NCBI GenBank assembly: GCA_019638595.1
Contig: JAHBTJ010000013.1
Span: 124,001-188,000 of the forward strand
Direction: 5' to 3'
DNA length: 64,000 nt
Origin: Chitinophagaceae bacterium
GTDB lineage: Bacteria > Bacteroidota > Bacteroidia > Chitinophagales > Chitinophagaceae
Shown piece after piece: positions 15,650-25,075 of this stretch (position 1 is the first letter of the stretch; each line of letters starts with the position of its first letter). Both the position numbers and the translations under genes were made by a program. Under the pieces are notes generated by a model. The model made no database searches. It saw nothing but the letters and a program-made list of their open reading frames with translations, and was not told the origin of the DNA.

Positions 15650-17827
15650 CTATACCCGGAAAACCAATGTTACCGTTGTTCCCGGTGAAGCGCTGCTTAT
15701 AGTCAGTATGCCATTGATCTGCCTTGCCCTTTCCTGCATATTAATGAGCCCGTTACCCGGCTTAATGACAGCTTTATCAAAACCATTGCCATTATCGGCT
15801 ATTGTCATGCTAACCTGTTTACCGGATATTTGTTCAAATTTTGTGGTGATCACCGAACACCTGCTGTATTTAACCGCATTGTTCACTGCCTCTTTGTAAA
15901 TAAGAAAAATGTTCTTCCTTATGTCGGCAGTAATGGTCACGGCATTGAGCTTATCCGGCGCATCAAATCGCATGGCAATGCCCAAAGGCTCACACAGCTC
16001 CGAAGCAAATTCCTTCATGTGAGAGAAAGTGCTTTCAAGGTCATTATTCCCGGGTTTTATGGCCCAGATGATATCGCTCATGCTTTCCATCATAGCGCCA
16101 GACTGGTCATTAATTTTTTGCAGGTATTCCGATACACTGGTTCCCTCCTCTTTCTTTTGCAAAGCAATTTTACTGGCAATGCTGATGCTGGTGAGCGCTG
16201 AGCCTATATCATCATGCAGGTCACGAGCAATATCTTTGCGAAGCCCTTCTTCTATAAGTTGCGGAGTGATTTTTTTGGCGCAGATATCGGCTATTTTCTG
16301 AAAGATCCGCAAATGCCTTTTAGTATAAAACCCTTTTTTGCTATGTTCGGAATCTATAATGCCGATGAGCTTCCCTTCTACCAGGATCGGCACCGCTATT
16401 TCAGCGCTCCGGGCCATATCATCTGTTATATAGCGACTGTCCTTACTTACATCATTCACTATTTCAGGCTCCCGTGTTTGGGCCACATGGCCTACAATGC
16501 CTTTGCCTACCGGTATTTCAATATAATGGCTGATCTGGTATCCACCGGGATTTTTTGGTCCGTAAGCCGCCTTTTGCACCAGCATATTTTTCGCTTCATT
16601 AAAACCGTATATCACACAATCCTCCAACTGTAGTTTTGAAACGCAATTTTTAGCTATATCCCAAAATACATCCTCCACTGTATTTTGGTTATACAGTGAC
16701 GTGGCAAAATAATTGAGGATCTTTTCCTCCTTAACTTTTCTGCGTACATAAAATAACCAGATGAACAGCCCGGCGATTGCAAGCGCCAGGACGCCCGAAA
16801 ACAGCCACCATTTTATCATCTGCTGCTGCGATAACAGCAGATCTATCTCATGTTGCTTTTTCTGAGATTCATATTTTGCCTCCAGGGCATTCATCTTCAG
16901 CAATTCGTTTTTAAAATTGACAGAATCGCTCCATTCATTTTTTTTAATTGTATACCGGTAGGCATCTTTCCAGTTGCCTTCCTGCGCATACATGTTTACA
17001 AGCTCATAACTCGTTCTAAAAAGGTATTTATATATTTTAAGAGAGTCGCTCATTTTATATGTTCTAAAAAAATATGCCTCAGCTTCGCGATACCGCTTCA
17101 TTCGTGATAACACCCGTCCTATGCAAAACAGTTGGTAGGCAACATCCGGTGCGCTTCCAAGCTGCGTAAAGATTGCCTGCGAAGTGTTAAAATGTGATAA
17201 TGACGTATCCCATTGCTTCATATCCAGGTAAGTTTCTCCCAATCCTTCTTCTACGGATGCCAGTTGATAATTGTTGTTAAGCCCGTTTACAAACAGTCCG
17301 CTGCATTGTTGAAGCACCAGCAGGCTGCTGTCCGGCCGCCCTATTGCCCTGTAAAGGGCGCTGAAGCTTAAGCCGGCATCAAGATAGAGGCTGTCGCTTT
17401 GCCGGGAAGCAAAACCTTCCATGGCTTTTTTAAAATAAGGCGCGGCCTTCGCGTAATCACCGCTATGCTTATATACAACGCCCAGCTTCCAGTTCACTAT
17501 ATCCTGAAGATCCCTGTCATTTTGTTTTGATAATGCTGCATTCGCTTCAATTAAACAGTTGAGCGCATCACTAAGCCTGTTTTGCCTCATCAGTATTTCT
17601 GCAAGGGTAATATCAATACGGGCTATATCGTATTTGTTTTTATTTTTTTTCGTAAGCCGAAGCGCATCACTGGCTAATACTATGGCCGAATCTGCATTGC
17701 TGAATGATAAAGCAAATGCCCGTGAGGCTTTGGCATAAGCATCATTGCTGCCCGCAGGGGTTTGTGCCCGGGAGCATATACACAACAGTATACAGTAAGC
17801 AATAATACCTGGCAGGCGATGCACCAT
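15650..17827 (-). CDS. TPR-GAF sensor histidine kinase (HisKA_3)
   Basis: A 725-residue kinase. It has an N-terminal signal peptide (to about residue 21), tetratricopeptide-like helices in the periplasm (about 30-310), one membrane segment (341-360), a cytoplasmic GAF domain (about 385-515), a HisKA_3 box with H538 in KDIARDLHDDIGSALT, and an HATPase domain with ADNGNGFD and GNGLINMQERA. It should pass a periplasmic or GAF-bound signal to the NarL-type regulator encoded next. Target genes are unknown. Confidence 0.92.
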   Translation of the reverse strand: MVHRLPGIIAYCILLCICSRAQTPAGSNDAYAKASRAFALSFSNADSAIVLASDALRLTKKNKNKYDIARIDITLAEILMRQNRLSDALNCLIEANAALSKQNDRDLQDIVNWKLGVVYKHSGDYAKAAPYFKKAMEGFASRQSDSLYLDAGLSFSALYRAIGRPDSSLLVLQQCSGLFVNGLNNNYQLASVEEGLGETYLDMKQWDTSLSHFNTSQAIFTQLGSAPDVAYQLFCIGRVLSRMKRYREAEAYFFRTYKMSDSLKIYKYLFRTSYELVNMYAQEGNWKDAYRYTIKKNEWSDSVNFKNELLKMNALEAKYESQKKQHEIDLLLSQQQMIKWWLFSGVLALAIAGLFIWLFYVRRKVKEEKILNYFATSLYNQNTVEDVFWDIAKNCVSKLQLEDCVIYGFNEAKNMLVQKAAYGPKNPGGYQISHYIEIPVGKGIVGHVAQTREPEIVNDVSKDSRYITDDMARSAEIAVPILVEGKLIGIIDSEHSKKGFYTKRHLRIFQKIADICAKKITPQLIEEGLRKDIARDLHDDIGSALTSISIASKIALQKKEEGTSVSEYLQKINDQSGAMMESMSDIIWAIKPGNNDLESTFSHMKEFASELCEPLGIAMRFDAPDKLNAVTITADIRKNIFLIYKEAVNNAVKYSRCSVITTKFEQISGKQVSMTIADNGNGFDKAVIKPGNGLINMQERARQINGILTISSASPGTTVTLVFRV

Positions 17828-17870
17828 AAGTGTTTGAGATTTGGGGGCAGTGCTATTAAAGATAGAAATT

Positions 17871-17953
17871 TTACTAGAGCAATTGCAATATATTGTGGGC
17901 TGGATGTAGAAAAATCAAAACCCTGCGGTTGTGGAACAGAATGTTGCAGTTAA
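17871..17953 (+). pseudogene. cysteine-rich C-terminal gene remnant
   Basis: A short plus-strand frame encoding FTRAIAIYCGLDVEKSKPCG and ending CGTECCS before a stop. It has no start of its own and looks like the tail of a gene cut off by rearrangement. The Cys-pair ending and the position before an arsenate reductase gene suggest an arsenic- or metal-related gene, but I cannot name it. Confidence 0.35.
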
Positions 17954-18076
17954 TCGGTTTTGGACAAAATATCGTAAACCAATTGTTATAGCTACTTCTG
18001 TAATTGTGTTGTAACTTATTTTTGAGCTTGATCCAAAATTTTGCATTATCAATATTATTTGTCTTTTTGTTTAAAT

Positions 18077-18496
18077 ATGACACATAAAAAAATATTAGTG
18101 CTTTGCACGGGCAACAGTTGCAGAAGCCAGATTGCACAAGGTTATTTGCAATATTTTGCAGGCGACAAAGCGAAGGTTTATAGTGCAGGTGTAGAAACCC
18201 ATGGCGTAAACCCCAAAGCCATTGCCACGATACAAGAAGATGACATTGATATTTCAAATCACACTTCTGACAATATTAATAAATATCGCAACATTGCTTT
18301 TGACTTTGTCATTACAGTTTGCGACAACGCTAAGGAACGCTGTCCTTTCTTTCCCACAACTGCAAAAAAGTTTCATCAAAATTTTCCAGACCCGGCAAAA
18401 GCAACGGGCTCTGGCGAAGAAGTTATGCAACAGTTTCGACAGGTACGGCAGAAAATAAAAGACTATTGTAGGCGGTTTGTAACGGAAAATTTGTAA
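18077..18496 (+). CDS. arsC: arsenate reductase, low-molecular-weight phosphatase family
   Basis: A 139-residue protein with the CX5R phosphate-binding loop at the N-terminus (VLCTGNSCRSQIAQ; C10 to R16), a CDNAKERC segment supplying further redox cysteines, and the acid in FPDPAKATG. This is the thioredoxin-coupled ArsC type, reducing arsenate to arsenite. The ATG at 18077 is used; the frame is open further upstream. No arsenite pump or ArsR lies alongside, and a broken Cys-rich tail upstream hints that an ars cluster has been eroded here. Confidence 0.88.
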   Translation: MTHKKILVLCTGNSCRSQIAQGYLQYFAGDKAKVYSAGVETHGVNPKAIATIQEDDIDISNHTSDNINKYRNIAFDFVITVCDNAKERCPFFPTTAKKFHQNFPDPAKATGSGEEVMQQFRQVRQKIKDYCRRFVTENL

Positions 18497-18621
18497 CCTG
18501 CTGCTTTCAAGAAAATAAATTGATCCCCCGCAATTTCCTGGTGCAAAACTTTACATTCAGGTAAAGGGTTAAAAAACAGGATATTTGCTTTCCCTAAGTC
18601 CTATAATTTTACCTCCTTGCA

Positions 18622-19695
18622 TTAAACCGGGCTTACACCTCCCATATTATTCTTTTCTAAGAAAATAGTTTGTGTAGGATAGGCAAAGTCTATTTTTTTA
18701 TTTTCAAAAGACCTGTAAATGTTCAGCAGGACCTCCTGTTGCGTGTTCATATACTTGTTGTAATCGGAGGAGAGTATATAATATACAAATTCAAAGTTCA
18801 GGCTGAAATCGCCCATGCTGGCAAAGTGTCCCCGGTCGTATATCACATCGTTTTTCTTTTCAATAATTTCTTTAACAAGCTGCGGTATGCTTTCCAGCGC
18901 ATCTGCCGGGGTTTGATAGGTAACGCCGATACTGAACACCACCCTTCTTTTTTGCATGCGCTTGTAGTTGTGCACACGGGAGTCCGTAAGGTCTTTATTG
19001 GAGCAGATAAGCTGCTCTCCGGATAATGTTCTCAGCCGCGTGGTTTTTATACCGATATATTCTACCACACCCATTTTGTCGTCAATAATGATAAAATCAC
19101 CGATCTCAAAAGGCCTGTCGAACAGAATAACAAAATAGCTGAACAGGTCGCCCAGAATGGTTTGTGCTGCCAGCGCAATAGCAATACCTCCAATGCCGAG
19201 CCCGGCAATAATTGAGGTTACATCGTACCCGAGATTGCTCAGCAGGAACACAATACCCAGTATCCATACAGCCACCTTAACAATTACCAGCAATCCCCTG
19301 GCCTGCTTTTGCTTCAGGTCGCCGTCTTCCTGCCTCTTTAAAATACCTAACACAAAGTATTGTATTACTTTAGTGATAAGCTGCAGCACAAAAAAAGTTA
19401 CGATAAGCAGCAATGCAATGCGGATAATATTGCGGATTTTCTCCGGAAAATCAAGATTATGGAGCAGCAGGTATATTACCAGGAAATAAGAAATGGGTAT
19501 AACGGTTTTTTCAATGGCGGCTACTATAAGATCATCTATTGAGGTTGCGGTTCGGAACGACCATTTTTTAAGCCATTGTAACGCAATTCTTTTAAAAATC
19601 TTGATCAATATAAACCCCAGCACAATACCTCCAATTGTAATTGCCCAGGAACGTAATGAGTTGCCTAAATAAATATTATCCCAAAAATCATTCAT
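18622..19695 (-). CDS. MscS-family mechanosensitive channel
   Basis: A 357-residue membrane protein with four or five N-terminal hydrophobic segments. The pore helix region is GYDVTSIIAGLGIGGIAIAL followed by AAQTILGDLFSYFVILFDRP, the hallmark of MscS, then the beta domain FEIGDFIIIDDKMGVVEYIG. It releases solutes on hypo-osmotic shock. The ATG at 19695 is preferred to a TTG nine codons upstream. Confidence 0.92.
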   Translation of the reverse strand: MNDFWDNIYLGNSLRSWAITIGGIVLGFILIKIFKRIALQWLKKWSFRTATSIDDLIVAAIEKTVIPISYFLVIYLLLHNLDFPEKIRNIIRIALLLIVTFFVLQLITKVIQYFVLGILKRQEDGDLKQKQARGLLVIVKVAVWILGIVFLLSNLGYDVTSIIAGLGIGGIAIALAAQTILGDLFSYFVILFDRPFEIGDFIIIDDKMGVVEYIGIKTTRLRTLSGEQLICSNKDLTDSRVHNYKRMQKRRVVFSIGVTYQTPADALESIPQLVKEIIEKKNDVIYDRGHFASMGDFSLNFEFVYYILSSDYNKYMNTQQEVLLNIYRSFENKKIDFAYPTQTIFLEKNNMGGVSPV

Positions 19696-20015
19696 AACGT
19701 TTGGTTTTTGAATGTTAATCAATAATAGTGAAATAGTTCCAGCAATGTAGTATCCTGCAGCGTTTCTGAAGAGATTATGATAAACTCCTGAATAATGAAC
19801 AGGCAGGAAGAATAGTTAGCGCTTAATGCATTTGCTAAAACGGCATGCTATATTTTACTCGGTGTGTATTACTTGTAATACAGAAACGGCAAAGTTAATT
19901 AAAACATCGCACTTTTGCTGTTTTTGACCGCAGATATCTCGTATTATGAATGCGTATGTTTGCAAAAAATATAATTTTTAACGTATATCGCATTGCAGCG
20001 TTAAATCATTTCCAG

Positions 20016-20831
20016 ATGAAAAAATATCATATCCGTAAAATAGCTATTGCCACAAACTTTACGCCGGAAGCCGACCATGCACTGCAATATGCCGTGTTAC
20101 TTGCCAAAAGGTATAATGCCAGCCTGGACATTATACATGCGGTTTCCCCGGCAGAATCAAAAAATAAAAAAGCAATATTTGTAAGTGCAGCCTATGAAAA
20201 GCTGAAAGAGCAAAAAGCAGAAATACTTTCTAATCATGAGCTGGAAATAAAGCTATTTGCCAGGGTGAGTGAAGCAGACGTGTTCCTGCATAAATATTGC
20301 ATTGAAAATAAAACAGACCTTTTAATCATCGGGGTGCAGACGGGGGTGAAAAAGTATTTTGCTGCTACTAAGGCCTATAAGATCATTATGAAAGTTGAAT
20401 GCCCTGTGCTATCTGTTCCGGTAAGCTTTACACAGCATCATTTTCATGGTATTTTGTTTCCTGTAAGGGATGTTGCCGGCGTGGAAGATAAAATTTTATA
20501 TACAAAACCATTTATTGACAAAGAAGGAGCCGCGCTTTATATTGTGAATTTTGGCAAGATAGATACAGGAAAGATCAATGAAATTACCGGCATAGCGAAA
20601 AGCCAGGGGGTTGAATTCAACGTGAAAGATCTGCAAGATCCCGCTAAAAAAAATATTCCTGCACAGGTAATCGCTGTCGCCAAAGAGAATGGTAACGACC
20701 TTATTGTTATCAATGCCACATCAGAAAAAGAATGGTACGATATATTTGGAGAAAACTATACGGAATACATCCTGAAGGAGTCTAATATCGCCGTTGTATC
20801 CATAACGCATTTATTTGAGTCAAAAAGCTAA
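20016..20831 (+). CDS. universal stress protein, tandem UspA domains
   Basis: A 271-residue protein with two Usp folds. The first opens with IRKIAIATNFTPEADHALQY; the second, less conserved, starts around FHGILFPV. The G-x2-G-x9-G[ST] ATP motif is not clear. The ATG at 20016 is chosen because homology begins there. Its last 25 codons are duplicated in degenerate form at 26831-26905, flanking an inserted-looking gene block. Confidence 0.85.
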   Translation: MKKYHIRKIAIATNFTPEADHALQYAVLLAKRYNASLDIIHAVSPAESKNKKAIFVSAAYEKLKEQKAEILSNHELEIKLFARVSEADVFLHKYCIENKTDLLIIGVQTGVKKYFAATKAYKIIMKVECPVLSVPVSFTQHHFHGILFPVRDVAGVEDKILYTKPFIDKEGAALYIVNFGKIDTGKINEITGIAKSQGVEFNVKDLQDPAKKNIPAQVIAVAKENGNDLIVINATSEKEWYDIFGENYTEYILKESNIAVVSITHLFESKS

Positions 20832-20934
20832 GTGTTCGGGATTATTACTATAGCTTAGAGCAGTCTCTGTTGTAAAGGATAGTTAGGGCTAATGGAGTAT
20901 AAACCTTATTTTGGTATATTCTATTTTCCCGATA

Positions 20935-21186
20935 TTAGAGATTTTCAATACCCCTATGACACCTTCCAATAGGAATAGATGTCCCATTCACTTCAACCGA
21001 TTTTGCAGTATAAGATTCCAGCTTACTAATTGAAATGATAAAAGAGCGGTGAATGTATTTAAAAATATGGTCTGGCAAAAGATATTCTATTTCATGTGTA
21101 CTGATTCGAGATATGAATTTCTTATTATAGTAACAACTTTTATGTACTCGCGTTGGCTTTCTATTCTGTAACAAGGTATGCATCAT
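20935..21186 (-). pseudogene. truncated LytTR DNA-binding domain
   Basis: An 83-residue frame whose middle and end read YLLPDHIFKYIHRSFIISIS and ESYTAKSVEVNGTSIPIGRC. This is the C-terminal part of a LytTR DNA-binding domain (HRSFIVN and IPIGRxYR motifs). The receiver and the first half of LytTR are missing, so it is the leftover of a LytTR response regulator. Confidence 0.7.
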
Positions 21187-21329
21187 TAAAGCTGTCTTAT
21201 AGTTTCAAAAAAGTACTTGTGCAACATACTCCGCCATGCCTTAACTGCAATTGGTTCGTCATCTATTGTTTACATTTTATTTTAGACACCTATCTTGCTA
21301 AATTTATGTTTTTCGCTGCATATTTGCGT

Positions 21330-22454
21330 ATGAGTTATTTTTTTATTACTGGCATTTCTATTGCATTATTTCTAACAGCAATTCTGTTAACCAAAGAAAA
21401 AAAGTCAACATCTGATTTTATTCTTGCCGCACTGTTGTTTTTTGCAGCCCAAACTATTTTCAACACATTTTTAGTAGAAACGGGATTATATTTAACTTAT
21501 CCGGATTTATTGGTTCTTGGTTTTTCCAGTCCAATAATAGTAAGCATATTTCTATATTTATACAGCAAGTACCAAACCAATAATATCCCGTTTCAATGGC
21601 GGGAACTTTGGCATTTCGTCCCTGCTGCAATCATCTTCCTGATTTATACCCGGTTTTTCTTTTTGAATCCTTCTCAAAAACTGGCTGTCATGCAATCTGG
21701 AGGGGATGGTTATGAATTTGAAAATTTGTTAAGAATAGCGGCAATTTATATTTCTGGTATTATTTATTGTATTTTGTCGCTCCGAATTTTATTTACGTAC
21801 CGCAGAAATATCAAAAATGAGTTTTCAAACACAGAAAAGATTGAATTCAACTGGCTGGTATTTCTGATAATCGGTATGCTGGCAATATGGCTGATAATTT
21901 TGTTTTTGCAAGACAACAAAATAATTTCTATATCGGCTACCATCTTTGTGATTTTGCTTGGTTATTTCGGTGTCACACAGGTGAACGTTTTTGGGCCAAA
22001 AGCTATTTCCAGTTCCAATGTAATTTTTGTAAATAACAAAAAGGAAGATAATAATGAACCTGATAAGCCGCCGCGCCAGGAAAAGTACCATTATTCTAAT
22101 TTGAGCAGTGAAGAATCTTTACAGATTCATGGGCAGTTATTGAAAATTTTGGAAGGCGAAAAACCATTTTTGAATCCGGAACTAACCTTGGCAGAACTGG
22201 CAAAGCATATTCCCACCCATCCCAATAAATTATCCGAGGTTATCAACAAATACGAGCAAAAGAGTTTCTATGACCTCATTAACGAACGACGTATTCACGA
22301 GTTTTTTCGGCTCCTGAATATGCCCGAAAGCAAGCAATATACGCTTATGTCGCTTGCATATGATTGTGGCTTTAATTCCAAAGCCTCATTCAACCGAAAT
22401 TTTAAGAAATATACCGGCAAAACACCAAGCGAGTACCAAAACAACCAAAAATAA
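21330..22454 (+). CDS. AraC-family regulator with membrane sensor
   Basis: A 374-residue protein. The N-terminal 220 residues form about seven hydrophobic helices beginning MSYFFITGISIALFLTAILL, and the C-terminal 100 residues are an AraC HTH domain with LAKHIPTHPNKLSEVINKYE and LAYDCGFNSKASFNRNFKKY. Such proteins sense envelope or extracellular signals and bind DNA from the membrane. The start at 21330 matches the usual family beginning; an ATG at 21306 is also in frame. It heads a block of same-strand genes it may control. Confidence 0.85.
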   Translation: MSYFFITGISIALFLTAILLTKEKKSTSDFILAALLFFAAQTIFNTFLVETGLYLTYPDLLVLGFSSPIIVSIFLYLYSKYQTNNIPFQWRELWHFVPAAIIFLIYTRFFFLNPSQKLAVMQSGGDGYEFENLLRIAAIYISGIIYCILSLRILFTYRRNIKNEFSNTEKIEFNWLVFLIIGMLAIWLIILFLQDNKIISISATIFVILLGYFGVTQVNVFGPKAISSSNVIFVNNKKEDNNEPDKPPRQEKYHYSNLSSEESLQIHGQLLKILEGEKPFLNPELTLAELAKHIPTHPNKLSEVINKYEQKSFYDLINERRIHEFFRLLNMPESKQYTLMSLAYDCGFNSKASFNRNFKKYTGKTPSEYQNNQK

Positions 22455-22631
22455 CCCAAATGCCAACGGTATCAATCCTCATTTAATAAGTACCAATTCT
22501 CACAATTTGCTTATTATCAATGTTTAGTGGCGAATAAGCCATTCGTTTCAAAGTGGCCATTGAGGCCTCACAGTAATATTGCCAGACGATTTTTGCATTC
22601 TGTTTTTCAATCCTCTTTCAAGAAAAGAAAT

Positions 22632-23327
22632 ATGAATGCAAATAAAAATACAGCAGGTGCTGCAGGTTTAATTTATCTGGTTGTAATCAGTACAGGAATG
22701 TTCAGCCTGGTTTATGTTCCTCAAAAACTTATAGACTGGAACAATAGCAGCGTAACATTCAATAATATTATTGCTTCATCTTCTTTATTCAGGTTTGGTA
22801 TTTACAGCAGCGTGGTTTGCTATACAGCGTTTATTTTTTTGCCATTTTTTTTGTACAAACTTTTAAGAGCGGTTAATGAATCGCATGCAAGGGCAATGGT
22901 GGTATTGGCATTATTAAGTGTGCCTTTGTCGTTTAATAATTTGCAACATAAATATGCTGCATTAACGCTCACTGGAAAAGAATCTTTTCTGCAAAATATT
23001 TCAATAGAAGACTTACAAAATAAACTGATGTTTTCTCTCCATCAGTATAACGACGAGCTTTTGCTTGCAACGGTATTCTGGGGGCTTTGGCTTTTCCCTT
23101 TTGGTTTACTGGTGTACAAATCAGGATTTATACCAAAATTATTTGGCGTTTTACTGATGTTTGGCTGCGTTAGCTATTTGATAAATTTCACCGGCAACAG
23201 CTTACTAGAAAATTACTCCACTATTGGGATAGGGAAATATGTGGGTATGCTGCCTGCAATTGCAGAAATAGGTATATGTTTTTGGCTGCTGTTTTACTGC
23301 TTAAAATCAAAAGAAGATGGAAAGTAA
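22632..23327 (+). CDS. DUF4386-family membrane protein
   Basis: A 231-residue protein with six hydrophobic segments. It opens with NTAGAAGLIYLVVISTGMFS and contains LLATVFWGLWLFPFGLLVYK, which match the DUF4386 family of uncharacterised membrane proteins. Start at 22632. Its stop overlaps the next start by 11 bases, so the two are co-translated. Confidence 0.8.
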   Translation: MNANKNTAGAAGLIYLVVISTGMFSLVYVPQKLIDWNNSSVTFNNIIASSSLFRFGIYSSVVCYTAFIFLPFFLYKLLRAVNESHARAMVVLALLSVPLSFNNLQHKYAALTLTGKESFLQNISIEDLQNKLMFSLHQYNDELLLATVFWGLWLFPFGLLVYKSGFIPKLFGVLLMFGCVSYLINFTGNSLLENYSTIGIGKYVGMLPAIAEIGICFWLLFYCLKSKEDGK

Positions 23328-23736
23328 AAAAAGCGAATACGAAGATTTTAAAATCAATACCAAAATGATGCTCTCATCACTATGGGCTTCCGTAATGTTT
23401 TTGTATATCTACGGCGATTATTTTGAACTCTACGTTCCCGAAAAAGTAGAAGGGCTAATGAACGGGCAAAACATTTTGAATACACCCTACAGGCTGTTTT
23501 TTGCAACAATTATTTTGACGATTCCTTCACAGATGATTTTCCTTTCACTTATGATGAAGCCAAAATGGAATAGAGTTTTAAATATTTCTATTGGCGTATT
23601 TCTGACCCTGTTTACCTTGCTTGTAGGAGTTTCATCTTTTACTGAATGGAAAATATTTTATGTAATGCTGTCTTTTTTAGAAAGCATTATAACATTAATT
23701 ATAGTATGGAAGGCTTGGTGCTGGCCTAAGAATTAA
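23317..23736 (+). CDS. hypothetical four-helix membrane protein
   Basis: A 139-residue protein with four hydrophobic stretches (such as SLWASVMFLYIYGDYF and RLFFATIILTIPSQMIFLSL). I recognise no named family, although small DUF proteins with this layout often accompany DUF4386 genes. It overlaps that gene by 11 bases. Confidence 0.65.
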   Translation: MESKKSEYEDFKINTKMMLSSLWASVMFLYIYGDYFELYVPEKVEGLMNGQNILNTPYRLFFATIILTIPSQMIFLSLMMKPKWNRVLNISIGVFLTLFTLLVGVSSFTEWKIFYVMLSFLESIITLIIVWKAWCWPKN

Positions 23737-23823
23737 TGCCGCCGACTGATAAATACAATAAAGTAACCAACGAAATACAAAACAATTAACCTCTTTATAT
23801 AACACATATATAAAACTTAAAAA

Positions 23824-24201
23824 ATGAAACAACTTAAAATTTCTTTGCTCATCGCATTCATCACTTTCGTTGCAGCATCCTGCAAAAAATCAGACTCTGG
23901 AAATAGTAATTCTTATCCTAAACAAGTTTCTATTACTTATAAAGTAACGAGTACAACAATTAATTCTGCCGCACTCATTCAGTATAAAAATGAAAGTGGC
24001 GGGAATACGGATGTTCCAAATCCTGCTTTACCATATTCTAAAACAATTACAAGAACTGTAAATAAAAATGATGTTTTGTCATTAGGTTATGGTACACATA
24101 CGGCTCAAACCGTTAAACTAGAAATAATAGTAGGTAACAATACTGTAAAATCCCAGGAATTCCCATCTACTGCCGGTGCTATCATTTATACTTTTCAATA
24201 G
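23824..24201 (+). CDS. small lipoprotein, first of a tandem pair
   Basis: A 125-residue lipoprotein: signal LLIAFITFVAASCKKS with the lipobox Cys near residue 20, a short Asn/Ser linker with YPKQVSITYKVTST, then a beta-rich domain ending in YTFQ. It is clearly paralogous to the gene at 24661-25038, with the same length and ending. It is probably exposed at the cell surface or periplasm. Function unknown. Confidence 0.75.
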   Translation: MKQLKISLLIAFITFVAASCKKSDSGNSNSYPKQVSITYKVTSTTINSAALIQYKNESGGNTDVPNPALPYSKTITRTVNKNDVLSLGYGTHTAQTVKLEIIVGNNTVKSQEFPSTAGAIIYTFQ

Positions 24202-24220
24202 TAATTTTTAAAAAATATCA

Positions 24221-24588
24221 TGAAGAAAAATTCAATAACCCTGCTGTTTATTATTTTGTTTTCTTGTGGAACTCTCTTTGCCCATAATGAAAAAAGAAAT
24301 TTTTAATACCCAATAAACAATTATTAAAAATGCTATACTTCAGATTATAGTGATGATAAATTTACCTATGCCGAATTAGTTTTTCAAAGAGATCTTGGAC
24401 AAGATAAATTTTGGGTGAGTGGAATCAATGTTTCTAAAGAGATAAGAACTGCGGTTTCCGCCTCTAAATACAGGGATGAAGCAATAGAAATAATGGGGAA
24501 AAACGGCTGGGAGATGGTAAGTAGTCTTATCCGAAACTTCGAAGGCGGGTTTGAAATCTTTTATTACTTCCAAAAAAAAATTAGCTAA
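24221..24588 (+). pseudogene. disrupted small secreted protein gene
   Basis: A signal-peptide-like start (MKKNSITLLFIILFSCGTLF) at 24221 meets a stop after 28 codons. Further on, another frame runs YSDDKFTYAELVFQRDLG to NGWEMVSSLIRNFEGGFEIF and stops at 24588. The GWEMVSS...YYFQKK pattern resembles DUF4177-type small proteins. The break by frameshift and stops indicates a decayed gene between the two lipoprotein paralogues. Confidence 0.6.
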
Positions 24589-24660
24589 TAAAAATTATAC
24601 TCAAAATAATTGTCCTAACATATCATTATAAAATAATTTATTATACAAATAATTTAAAAA

Positions 24661-25038
24661 ATGAAATTATTTAAACCGTCCCTTTTTATCGCATTCATCA
24701 TGTTCCTTGCAACATCTTGCAAAAAATCAGGTTCCGATATTGGTAATAACTATCCCAAACAAGTTAATATCACTTACAGGGTTAGCAGCACAGCAACCAA
24801 TAGCCTGGTGTCAATTACTTATGATAATGAAACCGGAGGGCAGACTACTGTTAACAATCCATCATTACCATTTACAAAAACCATCACAAAAACTGTAAAT
24901 AAAAACAATATTATAACACTGGGGTATTTTGTCAATCCAGATCAAACGGTAAAACTGGAAATATTAGTCAACAATGAGGTAGTAAAATCTCAGACATACA
25001 GCAATCCCAATTCTGCGATGTCATACACTTTTCAATAA
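24661..25038 (+). CDS. small lipoprotein, second of a tandem pair
   Basis: A 125-residue lipoprotein (lipobox FLATSCKKSG) that is a paralogue of the protein at 23824-24201, sharing YPKQVNITYRVSST, the KTITKTVNKN stretch and the ending MSYTFQ. The pair arose by duplication with the broken gene between. Function unknown. Confidence 0.75.
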   Translation: MKLFKPSLFIAFIMFLATSCKKSGSDIGNNYPKQVNITYRVSSTATNSLVSITYDNETGGQTTVNNPSLPFTKTITKTVNKNNIITLGYFVNPDQTVKLEILVNNEVVKSQTYSNPNSAMSYTFQ

Positions 25039-25075
25039 CAAAGAAAACTGGTCATACCATTAAAAAATAGATAGC

